Shown here piece by piece: positions 16,921 through 25,483 of a DNA stretch of 64,000 bases. The stretch's first letter is position 1. Each line of letters begins with the position of its first letter. The notes below the pieces were generated by a model. That model was not told the origin of the DNA. It did no database searches and was given only the letters and a program-made list of their open reading frames with translations. The stretch comes from Collinsella aerofaciens ATCC 25986. GTDB taxonomy: Bacteria > Actinomycetota > Coriobacteriia > Coriobacteriales > Coriobacteriaceae. The DNA lies in NCBI RefSeq assembly GCF_010509075.1, contig NZ_CP048433.1, forward strand, positions 2,046,001-2,110,000. Direction: 5' to 3'. A program made the translations under genes and the position numbers.

Positions 16921-18245
16921 GCCTGCAAACGAGGATTAAGGCTGCCGGCGCTGCAGCGGCGGCAGCGCCTGTAGATGCGGGGCGTCGCCGCGCGGTGAAA
17001 CGACGCACCAAGCGCGCCGTGATGGACCGCATGGGTTACGACGAAGTGGCGCGTATCAGCGCCTATATCGACCCGGCACTTGCCCGCTCGGAATTGCGTC
17101 CTGCGGTGGAGGCGGCGCTCAATGTTGAGGAGCCGACCGATCTCGCGACGCCCGAGCGCGAGACCATCATCGACGAGATTTTGGATGACGTGGTGGGCTT
17201 GGGGCCGTTGCAGCCGCTCATCGAGGACGACACCGTTACCGAGATCATGATCAACGGCTGCCGCTCGGCTTTCTTTGAACGCGGCGGCGTCTTGTACCCC
17301 ATCGAGCATGCGTTTGAGGATGATGAGCAGATCCGTGTGCTTATCGACCGCATCATCTCGCCACTTGGCCGCCGTATCGACGAGCGCAGCCCCATCGTCA
17401 ACGCCCGCCTCAAAACGGGCTATCGCGTCAACGCGGTGATTCCGCCTGTGGCGATTGACGGACCGATTCTCACCATCCGAAAGTTCTCGGACCGCATCTG
17501 CTCGCTGGACGAGCTTGTGGGGCTGGGGTCGCTGCCGCTTTGGTATGCGCAGCTGCTGTCATGCGCGGTGTCGCTGAGACAGGACCTGGCGGTTGCGGGA
17601 GGCACGGGATCTGGTAAGACCACCCTGCTCAACGCGTTGTCATGCGAGATTTCCACCGGCGAGCGCATCGTGACGATCGAGGACTCTGCCGAGCTCAAGT
17701 TTGCGCATCATCCACACGTGGTGCGTCTAGAGGCGCGCGAGGCTTCAATTGAGGGCGAGGGCGCGGTGACGATCCGCGACCTGGTGACCAATGCCCTGCG
17801 CATGCGCCCCGACCGCATCGTGGTGGGTGAGGTGCGCGGTGCTGAGTGCTGCGACATGTTGCAGGCCATGAACACGGGCCACGACGGGTCGCTCACCACA
17901 CTTCATGCGGGCTCAGAACAGGAGACCGTGGTGCGTCTGACGTTGCTTGCACGTTATGGCATCGATCTGCCGAGCGAGCTCATCGAGGAGCAGATTGCCA
18001 TGGCGCTCGACGGCATCGTGATGTCCGAGCGCCACGCCGATGGCAGGCGCTTCGTCTCCTCGTATTCGGGGGTGCGTCGCGCCGCGTCGGGCGGCGTAGA
18101 GCTCGAGCGCTATGTGACTTTCGATGCCGCCGAGCGCACCTGGACGCTTGACCGCGAGCCGCCGTTTATCGCAGAAGGCCTGCGGTCGGGGACGCTCACA
18201 CAAGAGGAGGTGGACGAATGGAGGTCGCTGTGCCCCTCGTCGTAG
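16917..18245 (+). CDS. tadA: Tad pilus assembly ATPase TadA/CpaF
   Basis: Secretion ATPase that powers Flp pilus polymerisation, 442 aa. An N-terminal domain (1-90) precedes the conserved [18 protein letters not shown] segment. Walker A is [11 protein letters not shown] at about 228. The Asp box is [23 protein letters not shown]. Walker B is [12 protein letters not shown], and the His box is [15 protein letters not shown]. It starts within the previous stop (ATGA) and ends 28 nt inside tadB, so the operon is translationally coupled. Confidence 0.92.
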   Translation: MSLQTRIKAAGAAAAAAPVDAGRRRAVKRRTKRAVMDRMGYDEVARISAYIDPALARSELRPAVEAALNVEEPTDLATPERETIIDEILDDVVGLGPLQPLIEDDTVTEIMINGCRSAFFERGGVLYPIEHAFEDDEQIRVLIDRIISPLGRRIDERSPIVNARLKTGYRVNAVIPPVAIDGPILTIRKFSDRICSLDELVGLGSLPLWYAQLLSCAVSLRQDLAVAGGTGSGKTTLLNALSCEISTGERIVTIEDSAELKFAHHPHVVRLEAREASIEGEGAVTIRDLVTNALRMRPDRIVVGEVRGAECCDMLQAMNTGHDGSLTTLHAGSEQETVVRLTLLARYGIDLPSELIEEQIAMALDGIVMSERHADGRRFVSSYSGVRRAASGGVELERYVTFDAAERTWTLDREPPFIAEGLRSGTLTQEEVDEWRSLCPSS

Positions 18246-19144
18246 GGGGTTTGGCAGGGTTTTCTGTCGCGACGGCGTGCGGGGCGGAACCTCGTGTGCC
18301 GCAGGTGCCGCCGGCGGAGCTGGCGCGTCAGGCGCTCGAGACGGTGGCAGAGAAACTGCCGCGTGAGCTGGTGGAAAACGATCTGCTGAAAAAGATCGCC
18401 CGTTCGTGGGCATCGCTGGCTCCGGCGCATCGCCTTGGCCTCGTGATCGAAGATGCTTCGGGGCGTTTGGCGTTTCTGCTGCTCTCGAGCGGTGTCTGCT
18501 GCATTTTACTAACGATGGTGTCGTTATCGCCCCTCGGATTTGCCTTGGGACTTGTTGCTCCGATTGCCGTTGGCGCCGCTCGGGATGGCTTTGAGAGCCG
18601 GCGCGAGCAACACGATGCAGAAGAGGCCATGCCCGAGGCGTTTACCGCACTTTCCATGTCGCTTGCCTCGGGACATTCGCTGGCCCAGGGCATGCGCTTT
18701 GTGGGCGCTCATGCGCAAGAACCGGTGCATACCGAGTTTTTGCGGGTGGCGGCGGCGATCGATTGCGGCATCTCGGCGACCGACGCGCTCGATGACTTGC
18801 TCGTGCGCATCGACGCCCCCGGTCTTTCGCTTGTGACCTTGGCGCTTAAGGTGTCACAGCGCACCGGCGCTCCGCTTGCCGACTTACTGTCCGAGGCGTC
18901 GAGCATGGTGGGGGAGCGCATTGAGCTCAAGCGCCGCCTAGATGTTAAGACGTCGCAGGCCCGCATGTCTGCGCATATGGTCGCGGCGATGCCGACGGGC
19001 ATGTGCGCGGTGTTGGCGCTGCTTTCGGCAGATTTTCGTCGCGGTCTTGCGACGCCTGCCGGCGCGGGCGCTGTGGTGCTGGGTCTTGCCCTCAACGCCG
19101 TTGCCCTGGTGGTTATCAGGCGCATTATGCGGGTGGAGCTATGA
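18218..19144 (+). CDS. tadB: Tad pilus inner-membrane platform protein TadB-like
   Basis: 308-aa membrane protein of the type II secretion F family. Hydrophobic segments lie at about 5-22, 88-125 and the last 50 residues. The central cytoplasmic domain has the T2SSF pattern (EAFTALSMSLASGHSLAQGMRF and LALKVSQRTGAPLADLL). It recruits TadA to the membrane and extracts pilin. The start overlaps tadA by 28 nt, and its stop overlaps the tadC start as ATGA. Confidence 0.82.
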   Translation: MEVAVPLVVGGLAGFSVATACGAEPRVPQVPPAELARQALETVAEKLPRELVENDLLKKIARSWASLAPAHRLGLVIEDASGRLAFLLLSSGVCCILLTMVSLSPLGFALGLVAPIAVGAARDGFESRREQHDAEEAMPEAFTALSMSLASGHSLAQGMRFVGAHAQEPVHTEFLRVAAAIDCGISATDALDDLLVRIDAPGLSLVTLALKVSQRTGAPLADLLSEASSMVGERIELKRRLDVKTSQARMSAHMVAAMPTGMCAVLALLSADFRRGLATPAGAGAVVLGLALNAVALVVIRRIMRVEL

Positions 19145-19782
19145 GCGCCCCGGTTGCAGTTGCGGCTTGCCTGTGCGCTCTGAGTGTATTTGTCGCGACG
19201 GGTTTGGATCGGGCGGATGCACGCAAGATCGCAGAGGCCTGCAAGCGCGAGGCGGTGCTGGTCGCTGCCGCGGGTCGCTCGGTGGTCGATGCTCTGACCG
19301 CGCGAATGAAGGGCGCGGTTGGAGCGGGCGGCCCGGCGCGAGTGTCGCTCGGCGAAGTGTCCGAGATGATCGATGTTGTGCGCTTGGGTCTTTCGGCCGG
19401 TCTTTCGTTTGATGCGGCGCTTGAGATTTTCTGCGCCAACCGCCGGTCAGTGCTGGCTCTTCGACTTGAGCGGGCCTGCATGGCGTGGCAGGTGGGCGTG
19501 GGCACGCGTGAGGACGAGTTGTTGGCCGCCGCGCGCGACCTGGACGTGCGAGCGCTCGAGACCTTTGCCATCACGGTGGGACAGGCGCTCGCCCTGGGTG
19601 CCCCACTTGCCGAGACACTGGCCGCTCAAAGTCGCGAGATCCGTGCGGCTCATCGCGCCGCGGTCGAGCGCGAGATCGAGCGTGCGCCCATCAAGCTGCT
19701 GATTCCCACCGGCACACTCATCTTGCCGGCGTTGCTTCTGTCCATATTGGGCCCGCTGTTGGGAGCAGGCGGGATGATGTAG
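19141..19782 (+). CDS. tadC: Tad pilus inner-membrane platform protein TadC-like
   Basis: 213-aa second F-family platform protein. An N-terminal membrane segment (about 5-22), a T2SSF domain (LGLSAGLSFDAALEIFCANR and GQALALGAPLAETLAAQS) and a C-terminal LLIPTGTLILPALLLSILGP membrane segment are visible. TadB and TadC form the platform pair in Tad systems. It is 11 nt ahead of the pilin gene. Confidence 0.8.
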   Translation: MSAPVAVAACLCALSVFVATGLDRADARKIAEACKREAVLVAAAGRSVVDALTARMKGAVGAGGPARVSLGEVSEMIDVVRLGLSAGLSFDAALEIFCANRRSVLALRLERACMAWQVGVGTREDELLAAARDLDVRALETFAITVGQALALGAPLAETLAAQSREIRAAHRAAVEREIERAPIKLLIPTGTLILPALLLSILGPLLGAGGMM

Positions 19783-19792
19783 GGAGGAATAC

Positions 19793-20026
19793 ATGAACAC
19801 GATGACTGACGTTGCTGGCAAGGTCTGGAGCTGGGCTGTTTGCCAGTCAATTCGCGCTCGCCAGCATGCCGGGGAGCTACTGCAGGAGGAGAGTGCGCAG
19901 GGCACCACCGAATACGCCATCTTGGTCGGCGTGCTCGTGGTGATCGCCATCATTGCCATTGTCGCATTTAAGGGCAAGGTCCAAGATCTATGGAACGCTA
20001 TCAGCGAGGGCATCAACAGCCTGTAG
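19793..20026 (+). CDS. flp: Flp-type major pilin precursor
   Basis: 77-aa precursor with a long basic leader and the motif SAQGTTEYAILVGVLVVIAI, the class III pilin processing and hydrophobic-helix signature. If cleavage occurs after Ala in ESA|QGTTEY, the Glu is at +5 as in other type IV-like pilins. The mature form would be about 42 aa, usual for Flp. The dedicated prepilin peptidase (TadV/CpaA) is not in this window. RBS is GGGAGGA at 19782-19788. Confidence 0.85.
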   Translation: MNTMTDVAGKVWSWAVCQSIRARQHAGELLQEESAQGTTEYAILVGVLVVIAIIAIVAFKGKVQDLWNAISEGINSL

Positions 20027-20553
20027 AGGGCGAGCGCCCCATCGGGGTGCTGCTGGTGTTTGCTTGCCTGACCGTGGCGATAGCGGCGGTGCTTTGGGGG
20101 CTTAACGCCGCGCGGCAGCAGCGTCCTGGGGCCGCCTTCGATTCGGGCTCAGATTCGGCGGTGGCGTCTCAAAAAGATGAGATGCGAGATGCGGACGATT
20201 CGGATGTCGCTGTCACGGCGCAAACCTTTCTGCGGACGCTCGACAAGCGGTCTGGCACTGCGACGGATTTGCCTGAGGACAACGCGATTGCGGTCCGGCT
20301 TGCATGGTCCGAGGACCGACCGATGACCGAGGCAGCGGCGGATATGTTACGCGCCTACCGCGAGGTGCCAACGGCCCAGCTCGCCCTGAGCGGCTATCTC
20401 GATATTAAGGGCAACGTATGGGGCGCCATCGTGCGCGATGGGCGCGGCTGGGTCGATATGGTGACGGTTGCCGCGGATACCGGCGATGCTTCGTGTCGTC
20501 TGCGCGCGGTGCGCCTGGTCCCGCAAACAATAAGCTCAAAGGAGGGATCGTGA
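19990..20553 (+). CDS. Membrane-anchored hypothetical protein of the Tad locus
   Basis: 187 aa with a single hydrophobic segment at about 18-41 (IGVLLVFACLTVAIAAVLWG) and an extracytoplasmic domain with no family I recognise. The start overlaps the pilin gene by 37 nt, so translation is coupled. A GTG at 20047 is a possible alternative but lacks a Shine-Dalgarno. Its position between pilin genes suggests a minor structural or assembly role; this is inference only. Confidence 0.65.
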   Translation: MERYQRGHQQPVEGERPIGVLLVFACLTVAIAAVLWGLNAARQQRPGAAFDSGSDSAVASQKDEMRDADDSDVAVTAQTFLRTLDKRSGTATDLPEDNAIAVRLAWSEDRPMTEAAADMLRAYREVPTAQLALSGYLDIKGNVWGAIVRDGRGWVDMVTVAADTGDASCRLRAVRLVPQTISSKEGS

Positions 20554-20554
20554 A

Positions 20555-20773
20555 ATGCATGGCGTTCTGCGTGAAGAGGTTGCCCAAGCGACTGTGGAAT
20601 ACGCCATCGTCACGGTGGCGCTGCTATCGATCGTGCTGGCGATTGCGGGACTTTGGCGTGCTGGCACCGATGGACGCTTGGCGGCGCTGGTTGAGCGGGC
20701 GGCATCCCATGGCGTTGCCTCGATGTCGGTTATCGACGCCGCCGCGGGCGCTAAGGACATTGCGTTGTATTGA
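20555..20773 (+). CDS. Pilin-like (pseudopilin) protein
   Basis: 72-aa protein with the class III processing motif EEVAQATVEYAIVT followed by a hydrophobic helix (residues 17-33). It is longer after the helix than the main Flp pilin. It starts 2 nt after the previous stop with a strong AAAGGAGGGA Shine-Dalgarno (20539-20548). It is probably a minor pilin or TadE/F-type pseudopilin. Confidence 0.75.
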   Translation: MHGVLREEVAQATVEYAIVTVALLSIVLAIAGLWRAGTDGRLAALVERAASHGVASMSVIDAAAGAKDIALY

Positions 20774-21245
20774 TATCGCGCGCGAGGACCGGGCGCAGTC
20801 TACGGTCGAGGCTGCTTTTTTGCTGCCGACGTTTCTGACGCTCATCCTTCTCGCACTGCAACCGGTGTGCCTGCTTTATACGCGCGCGGTCATGGAGTCT
20901 GCCGCCGCCGAGACCGCGCGGCTCATGACCACGACGACGGCGGAGGACGACGATCTTAAGGAGTTTACCCGCCGCCGGCTTGCCGCAGTGCCCAACGTTT
21001 CGATCTTTCATGCCGGCGGGCCGTTGTCGTGGGATATCGAGCTTGGCCGGGCCGGTGCGGGTGGCGTCTCGTCCGTGTCCGTTTCCGGCGAGGTCAAGCC
21101 GTTGCCTGTGATCGGTGCGTTTGCGCAGGCTATGGGTGGTACCGCCGAGGGCGGCTACGTTGAGCTCAAGGTCGATGTCTCGTATCAATCGCGTCCCGAA
21201 TGGCTGGAGGGAGATTATGATTTGTGGATTGCTGCATGGGATTAA
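20760..21245 (+). CDS. TadE-like pseudopilin
   Basis: About 161 aa, with the motif DRAQSTVEAAFLLPTFLTLI near the N-terminus and then a soluble extracytoplasmic part with little further hydrophobicity. This is the TadE architecture. The start is the weak point. No ATG or GTG is close to the motif, and TTG at 20760 lies inside the end of the preceding gene, with AAGGA only 2 nt away. Upstream ATGs at 20670 and 20712 would add a non-conserved tail. The gene itself is secure because the motif and coding bias are clear. Confidence 0.7.
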   Translation: MRCIDIAREDRAQSTVEAAFLLPTFLTLILLALQPVCLLYTRAVMESAAAETARLMTTTTAEDDDLKEFTRRRLAAVPNVSIFHAGGPLSWDIELGRAGAGGVSSVSVSGEVKPLPVIGAFAQAMGGTAEGGYVELKVDVSYQSRPEWLEGDYDLWIAAWD

Positions 21246-23370
21246 GCGTTTCTGGTCTAGATGCGTTTTGACGCGCCGTCCGAGCTGCCATCGCAAACGA
21301 GGCGGCTTTATGGGCCGCGCTGGTATCGACCTGTTTATCGAAGACGGTGCCTACACCACGCTTTCTTCTGCCGTGGTCATCCTAGTGGTGCTCACGTTGT
21401 TGTTTTCGTCGACCGCGGCGATATGGAGCATGTCGCGTGCCGGGGATACCCAGGTGGCGGCCGATAGCGGCGCGCTGGCGGGTGTCAACGTAGTGTCGTC
21501 CTATCACACGGCTGCCACGGTGGTTGATGCGAGCATCTTGAGTCTGGGCCTGGCGGGGTTTGCCACGATCGGGACGGGCCTGGTCGCCATCCTCATCCCG
21601 GGTGCCGAACCAGTTGCCGGCAATATGGTCGACACCGGGATTGAGATCATTAAAACGCGCAACAAGTTTGCCAAAAGCGCATCGGAAGGCTTACAGAAAA
21701 TCGAGACGGCTCTGCCGTATCTGATCGCTGCGCGTGCCACACAGGCGGTGTCGGCGCAGGATACCGATAGTGTGACCTATACCGGTACGGCGCTTGCTGT
21801 GCCCAGGACATCCGAGTCGGACTTCGCTGCGCTCAAAGGGTCAGAGATCTCGACCGATACCATTAAAGACACATCAGATGATTTAGAGCGTGCGGCCGAG
21901 GAGCTGCGGAAGGCTTCTGAGGACACGGCGAAGGCTAAAGAGCGCGCTTGGCTGGCGGATTGTGGTGGGTCGGACGAGAGTTCGATTGGCAAGTACTCGT
22001 GTATGTGGGAGCGTGCGAAAAGCCTAACGGATCTCTCTGGTGCTCAAAATCCACATTACGCTTCGAGCGTTACGTGGGAACCGCAAGTGGCGCTCGATCG
22101 TGCGAAGGCATATTACCGAGAGCGCCTGTCGAACGAGAAGCCACTTGGCGAGAGCCCAGAAAAACAGGCAGATTCCGCTGCGCGAAAGGCGTTCTTCGCT
22201 TATGCGAGTGAAGAAGTTGAACGAGCGTATATAGCTGAAGAGGACGGCAAGGTTTCCGCCTACATCCCCTTTCTTCCGCGAAATCCAGATGAGGCGCGGA
22301 CGACCGAACTCTACACCGATGTACGTTGGCCAACAAGTGAACTAGATGAAGTGTCCTATCTGCATTACGGAACTGACTGTCCAAATTACAAAAGGGGAAC
22401 GCCTGGTGGGTTGGCGTCTGTCGCGGTTTTTGACGGCCATGAAACGTGCAGCGAATGCCATTTTGGTGTTTCGTCTTTGGGTTACGTTGCGATTGCTACG
22501 ACTTCCGTCGAAAGGGGCTTCGAGTACCACTTTGACGAGTTCAAAAAGGCGCTGGAGAAATACGTCGAATATCGCAATAAGGAACTCGAGCTCATGCGTC
22601 AGACCGAGGATGAGGCCGACCGTGCAGGCAATGCATTTGACCAGGCTATCAAGGAGCTTTCCGGCGAGCGCCCGCGTATCGCCCCACCTGGACGCAACGG
22701 CGTGGTCGCATTTGCAGTTTCGGGTGACATTACCAGCCCCGATCAACTTAACTCCTCGTTTAACACGGCAGTCAGGCTTGGCGATCGCGGTGCTATCTCT
22801 GCCGCGGTGCTGGCGCCCGATGAGGCGACGGCGCAAAACAACGTGCTTTCGCGATTTTTCTCGACATTGAAGGAACGCTCGGGCGGCGTTGCCGGCGTGC
22901 TCGACGGCGTCATGGATGTTTGGGGACGGCTGCTCGTGGGATACGGTGATATCCAAGGTTCGGCCGACGAACTTATGGACGAGATGATTAAAGACCTAGG
23001 AGGGGGCAGCGGTGCGTTGGGCTCCATTGCATCGTGGCTCGGCGATACCGTTTCGGCGTCCGTGGCGGCGCTGGGTTTGGAACCGTGCGACTTGCGCCTG
23101 CGAAAGCCGGTGCTGACCGATTCCGCCAATGTCATTAAGAGTCCGGGGTCTGACATTACGGGTCTTTCTCAAGCGCAAGACAAACTGCGAAGTATTCCGT
23201 TGGGCGTGACTGATCCCAAGGCGCTTTGCGAGGCGTTGGAATATCAAGTCGAACGCACCATTAGCAGTACGGTGTTCACGCTTGCGGAGATTCCTCTGCC
23301 CGGCGGCGGCTCCATCCCACTCACCGTCGATGTCGCCACGCTGGTTGGCGCTCTGGGCGGTGGGTCGTAA
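21217..23370 (+). CDS. Large TadG-like extracytoplasmic protein
   Basis: 717 aa. A basic N-terminus leads to a TadE/TadG-type hydrophobic helix (about 41-65) followed by DTQVAADSGALAGVNVV, the usual start of TadG-like proteins. The rest is Ala/Glu/Lys-rich and partly coiled coil (around 215-250 and 435-475), with several Cys (including CPNY and CSECHFG) that could form disulfides. No vWA metal site is evident. The start at 21217 has GGAGGGAG upstream and overlaps the previous gene by 29 nt. The middle (about 21.87-22.6 kb) is visibly less GC-rich than its neighbours, suggesting a variable surface-exposed part. Confidence 0.7.
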   Translation: MICGLLHGIKRFWSRCVLTRRPSCHRKRGGFMGRAGIDLFIEDGAYTTLSSAVVILVVLTLLFSSTAAIWSMSRAGDTQVAADSGALAGVNVVSSYHTAATVVDASILSLGLAGFATIGTGLVAILIPGAEPVAGNMVDTGIEIIKTRNKFAKSASEGLQKIETALPYLIAARATQAVSAQDTDSVTYTGTALAVPRTSESDFAALKGSEISTDTIKDTSDDLERAAEELRKASEDTAKAKERAWLADCGGSDESSIGKYSCMWERAKSLTDLSGAQNPHYASSVTWEPQVALDRAKAYYRERLSNEKPLGESPEKQADSAARKAFFAYASEEVERAYIAEEDGKVSAYIPFLPRNPDEARTTELYTDVRWPTSELDEVSYLHYGTDCPNYKRGTPGGLASVAVFDGHETCSECHFGVSSLGYVAIATTSVERGFEYHFDEFKKALEKYVEYRNKELELMRQTEDEADRAGNAFDQAIKELSGERPRIAPPGRNGVVAFAVSGDITSPDQLNSSFNTAVRLGDRGAISAAVLAPDEATAQNNVLSRFFSTLKERSGGVAGVLDGVMDVWGRLLVGYGDIQGSADELMDEMIKDLGGGSGALGSIASWLGDTVSASVAALGLEPCDLRLRKPVLTDSANVIKSPGSDITGLSQAQDKLRSIPLGVTDPKALCEALEYQVERTISSTVFTLAEIPLPGGGSIPLTVDVATLVGALGGGS

Positions 23371-23846
23371 TGAGTGTCCGCATGCGTCTGCGCGAGGAGC
23401 GCGCCCAAGCGACGGTGGAGATGGCAGTGGTTACGCCCGTTTTGCTGGTGCTGGCACTCATCGTGTACAACGTCATGATCTTTGCCAGCGCTGTCGCGCG
23501 CTTCGACCGCGTGGTGCCCGACATCGTGTTGGCGCACGCTGTGGCGCCGGGCGGGGAGGGTGACGAGAACTCTGCCGATGCCTCGGTGACGGTCCAGACT
23601 CAAATTCTGAATGCCATGGAAGGCTATGACTTGCAGATCGAAGTGTCGAGCGAGCAAGGCGCGAAGGCATCAGATGGTGGCCTGCTCTCCCTATCCGGTA
23701 CGTTTAGGACCTACACCTGCACCATGCACTATGAGCCGTGGCCGACTTCTCTCAGCATCGCTGGCGTTCCGCTGGGGGCGCCGACAACGTTGTCGCACGA
23801 GCGCGCGGTGACGGTCGATCCATGGCGTCCGGGGGTGGTCATGTGA
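23370..23846 (+). CDS. TadE-like pseudopilin (second)
   Basis: 158 aa with LREERAQATVEMAVVTPVLL near the N-terminus and a hydrophobic helix to about residue 37, then a soluble domain containing Cys in TYTCTMHY. It starts within the stop of the TadG-like gene (TAATG), so it is coupled to it. It is probably a minor pilus component. Confidence 0.75.
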   Translation: MSVRMRLREERAQATVEMAVVTPVLLVLALIVYNVMIFASAVARFDRVVPDIVLAHAVAPGGEGDENSADASVTVQTQILNAMEGYDLQIEVSSEQGAKASDGGLLSLSGTFRTYTCTMHYEPWPTSLSIAGVPLGAPTTLSHERAVTVDPWRPGVVM

Positions 23847-24202
23847 CCGCGGTCTCGTCCTACATCGCCTACGCGCGGGCACTCAATAGGCTGGGTTGGA
23901 CGCCGGCCGAGTTTGCGGTGGCGGAGTCGTTTGTCGTGCGCCTGCGCGGCATGCTGGGACGGCGTCCGGTTGCCGCCAACGGCCTGCCGCTCGTCATAGC
24001 GTTTCCACGCTGCTCTTCGGTCCATACGTGTTTTATGGCCTATCCCATCGACATCGCCTTCATCGATGCACGCGGCAATATCCTCGCGCGCTACGAAAAC
24101 GTATGTCCCTGGTGTATGTGCTCCTGCCCCGGCGCCTGGGCGGTATTGGAACGCCCTTCAATCCTCGCTACACCTCCCGCCCTCCAACAAGTGCCGGCGT
24201 AA
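23843..24202 (+). CDS. DUF192 family protein
   Basis: 119 aa. The core LRGMLGRRPVAANGLPLVIAFPRCSSVHTCFM and IDIAFIDARGNIL matches the DUF192 pattern (high-affinity fold of unknown biochemical role). The CPWCMCSCPGA Cys cluster near the end is unusual. A GTG start overlaps the previous stop as GTGA, with GGGGGTGG upstream. DUF192 genes often sit at the end of Tad loci (family knowledge), so it is probably part of this operon. Confidence 0.7.
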   Translation: MTAVSSYIAYARALNRLGWTPAEFAVAESFVVRLRGMLGRRPVAANGLPLVIAFPRCSSVHTCFMAYPIDIAFIDARGNILARYENVCPWCMCSCPGAWAVLERPSILATPPALQQVPA

Positions 24203-24261
24203 GAGATTGGCGACAGCGGACTTTCGTCATACGAAATTGGGTAAGATGGAGGAGAAGGTGC

Positions 24262-24528
24262 ATGGATGTTGAGATCCATCCGAACGCCAAAAAACACTTG
24301 ACGGAAAAGCAGGTACTAGGTGCCTGGTTCGCGGTTACTGAGTGCATTCGCCGCGAGTCGGAGGACGAGCCGCCGAGATGGCTTGCCATTGGATGGCTTC
24401 CAGATGGTCAAAGTGTGGAACTTGTTGCGGTCGAACTAATTCGTGGATGGCTCATTATTCATGCCCTGTCTCCGGTTCAGAAGAAATTCTGGCAAGAGAT
24501 CGAGCGAGCTCGGCAGAGGGGTCGATGA
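24262..24528 (+). CDS. Putative toxin of a toxin-antitoxin pair
   Basis: 88-aa protein starting MDVEIHPNAKKHLTEKQV. The layout resembles small RelE/BrnT-like toxins of actinobacteria: an N-terminal His/Lys motif, then PPRWLAIGWLPDGQSVELVAVE and a C-terminal IHALSPVQKKF. I cannot name the family with certainty. A strong GGAGGAG lies upstream (24248-24254). Its stop overlaps the next gene, which carries an RHH-like DNA-binding tail, supporting a TA module. Confidence 0.55.
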   Translation: MDVEIHPNAKKHLTEKQVLGAWFAVTECIRRESEDEPPRWLAIGWLPDGQSVELVAVELIRGWLIIHALSPVQKKFWQEIERARQRGR

Positions 24529-24812
24529 TGGGCAAGACATATACGGCCGCTAATGGTCAGGTTGTAACGGATGAAATGATTGACGCGTGGTGCGAGTCGT
24601 ACGAGCGCGGAGAGTTACCGGATGGCGAACACACCGTTGGTGGGATCGTGCATGGACGGCCCCCGCTCTCAGGTGAGGGGACGGCAACGCTGTCGGTCAA
24701 GATTCCTCTGGGAATGAAGGAGGCCATTCGTCGACGGGCGGCTGCCGAGGGGATGACGCCAAGTGAGTTTGCCCGTGCGGCTCTGAGTGAAAAACTTCTT
24801 GCTGCCGGCTGA
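24525..24812 (+). CDS. Putative antitoxin with ribbon-helix-helix domain
   Basis: 95 aa. The N-terminal 50 residues (NGQVVTDEMIDAWCESYERG, then LPDGEHTVGGIVHGRP) are the partner-binding type seen in CopG-linked antitoxins. Residues 55-92 (TATLSVKIPLGMKEAIRRRA, then GMTPSEFARAALSE) form an RHH fold. It overlaps the putative toxin by 4 nt. The second ATG (24528) is an equally possible start. It is likely to repress its own operon. Confidence 0.6.
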   Translation: MMGKTYTAANGQVVTDEMIDAWCESYERGELPDGEHTVGGIVHGRPPLSGEGTATLSVKIPLGMKEAIRRRAAAEGMTPSEFARAALSEKLLAAG

Positions 24813-24935
24813 TGCCTCTGACGTGCCGATTTATAGAACCGAGGCTGTGCTCAAAAACTTTTTTAAAATTCTCGGTTGACCGGAACGCATCCTTGGTTAT
24901 ACTAATCAAGCCTTGAAACAAGGCACACCTCAAAT

Positions 24936-25008
<73 letters not shown>

Positions 25009-25054
25009 CCTTGAATTGACTAGGACCTCTGCAAAGGGGTCCTTTTCTTTTATG

Positions 25055-25240
25055 AAGCTCCCACATGGAATCGAACCCCGTGAGGGCGCGGAGCTGAGTA
25101 AACGCGTAAGCGTTTGCCAGCGCAGCTCGCAAGGCGCGTAAGCGCCGCAGCGGTCCGTCCGCGCAGCGCGCGGACGCGATTCCCTTCCCCGCCACCTTGA
25201 ACTGACTAGGACCTCTGCAAAGGGGTCCTTTTCTTTTATG
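25055..25240 (+). repeat. tRNA-tail cassette (Phe)
   Basis: A 64-nt segment holding the T-arm end, acceptor 3' strand and terminator (24991-25054) is repeated at 25177-25240 with one difference. Between them are an antisense copy of the T-arm (GGAATCGAACCCC at about 25066) and hairpins: AAACGCG-TAA-like GCGTTT near 25100, GGCGC-GTAA-GCGCC at about 25134-25147, and GTCCGCG/CGCGGAC ending at 25175. The core sequence differs from the Arg/Leu cassettes but the order of parts is the same. Confidence 0.8.
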
Positions 25241-25483
25241 TGGACCCGCGGAAAATGCATCCCAGTCTTTTGCGAAAAACGGGATGCGCTTTCCGGCCGC
25301 CTACTTCCGGCGCATATGTACATCTCGGCGCGCCATCTCGGGCCCGCCCAGACATTCCTCCCGCTTTTGCGCCACTTTACAGACCGTTCGGTCGTCTGTC
25401 CGCACGCGCGGGTATACTCAAAACGATACTTTTACTATGCAATACGATGCAGGCTCGGCCTGCACGATCCGAAGGGGGCAGTG

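Noticed and set aside
20418-21245. Long 275-residue version of the TadE-like gene
   Set aside because: The upstream half overlaps two other pilus genes and has no pilin features. The processing motif lies near residue 130 in that version, which does not fit the family.
14597-24202. Type II secretion or competence locus
   Set aside because: Flp-type pilin, CpaB with SAF domain, CpaE-like ATPase and TadE/TadG-like proteins identify a Tad system.
25177-25240. Second tRNA-Phe gene
   Set aside because: Only the T-arm end and acceptor 3' strand are duplicated; D-arm and anticodon arm are missing.
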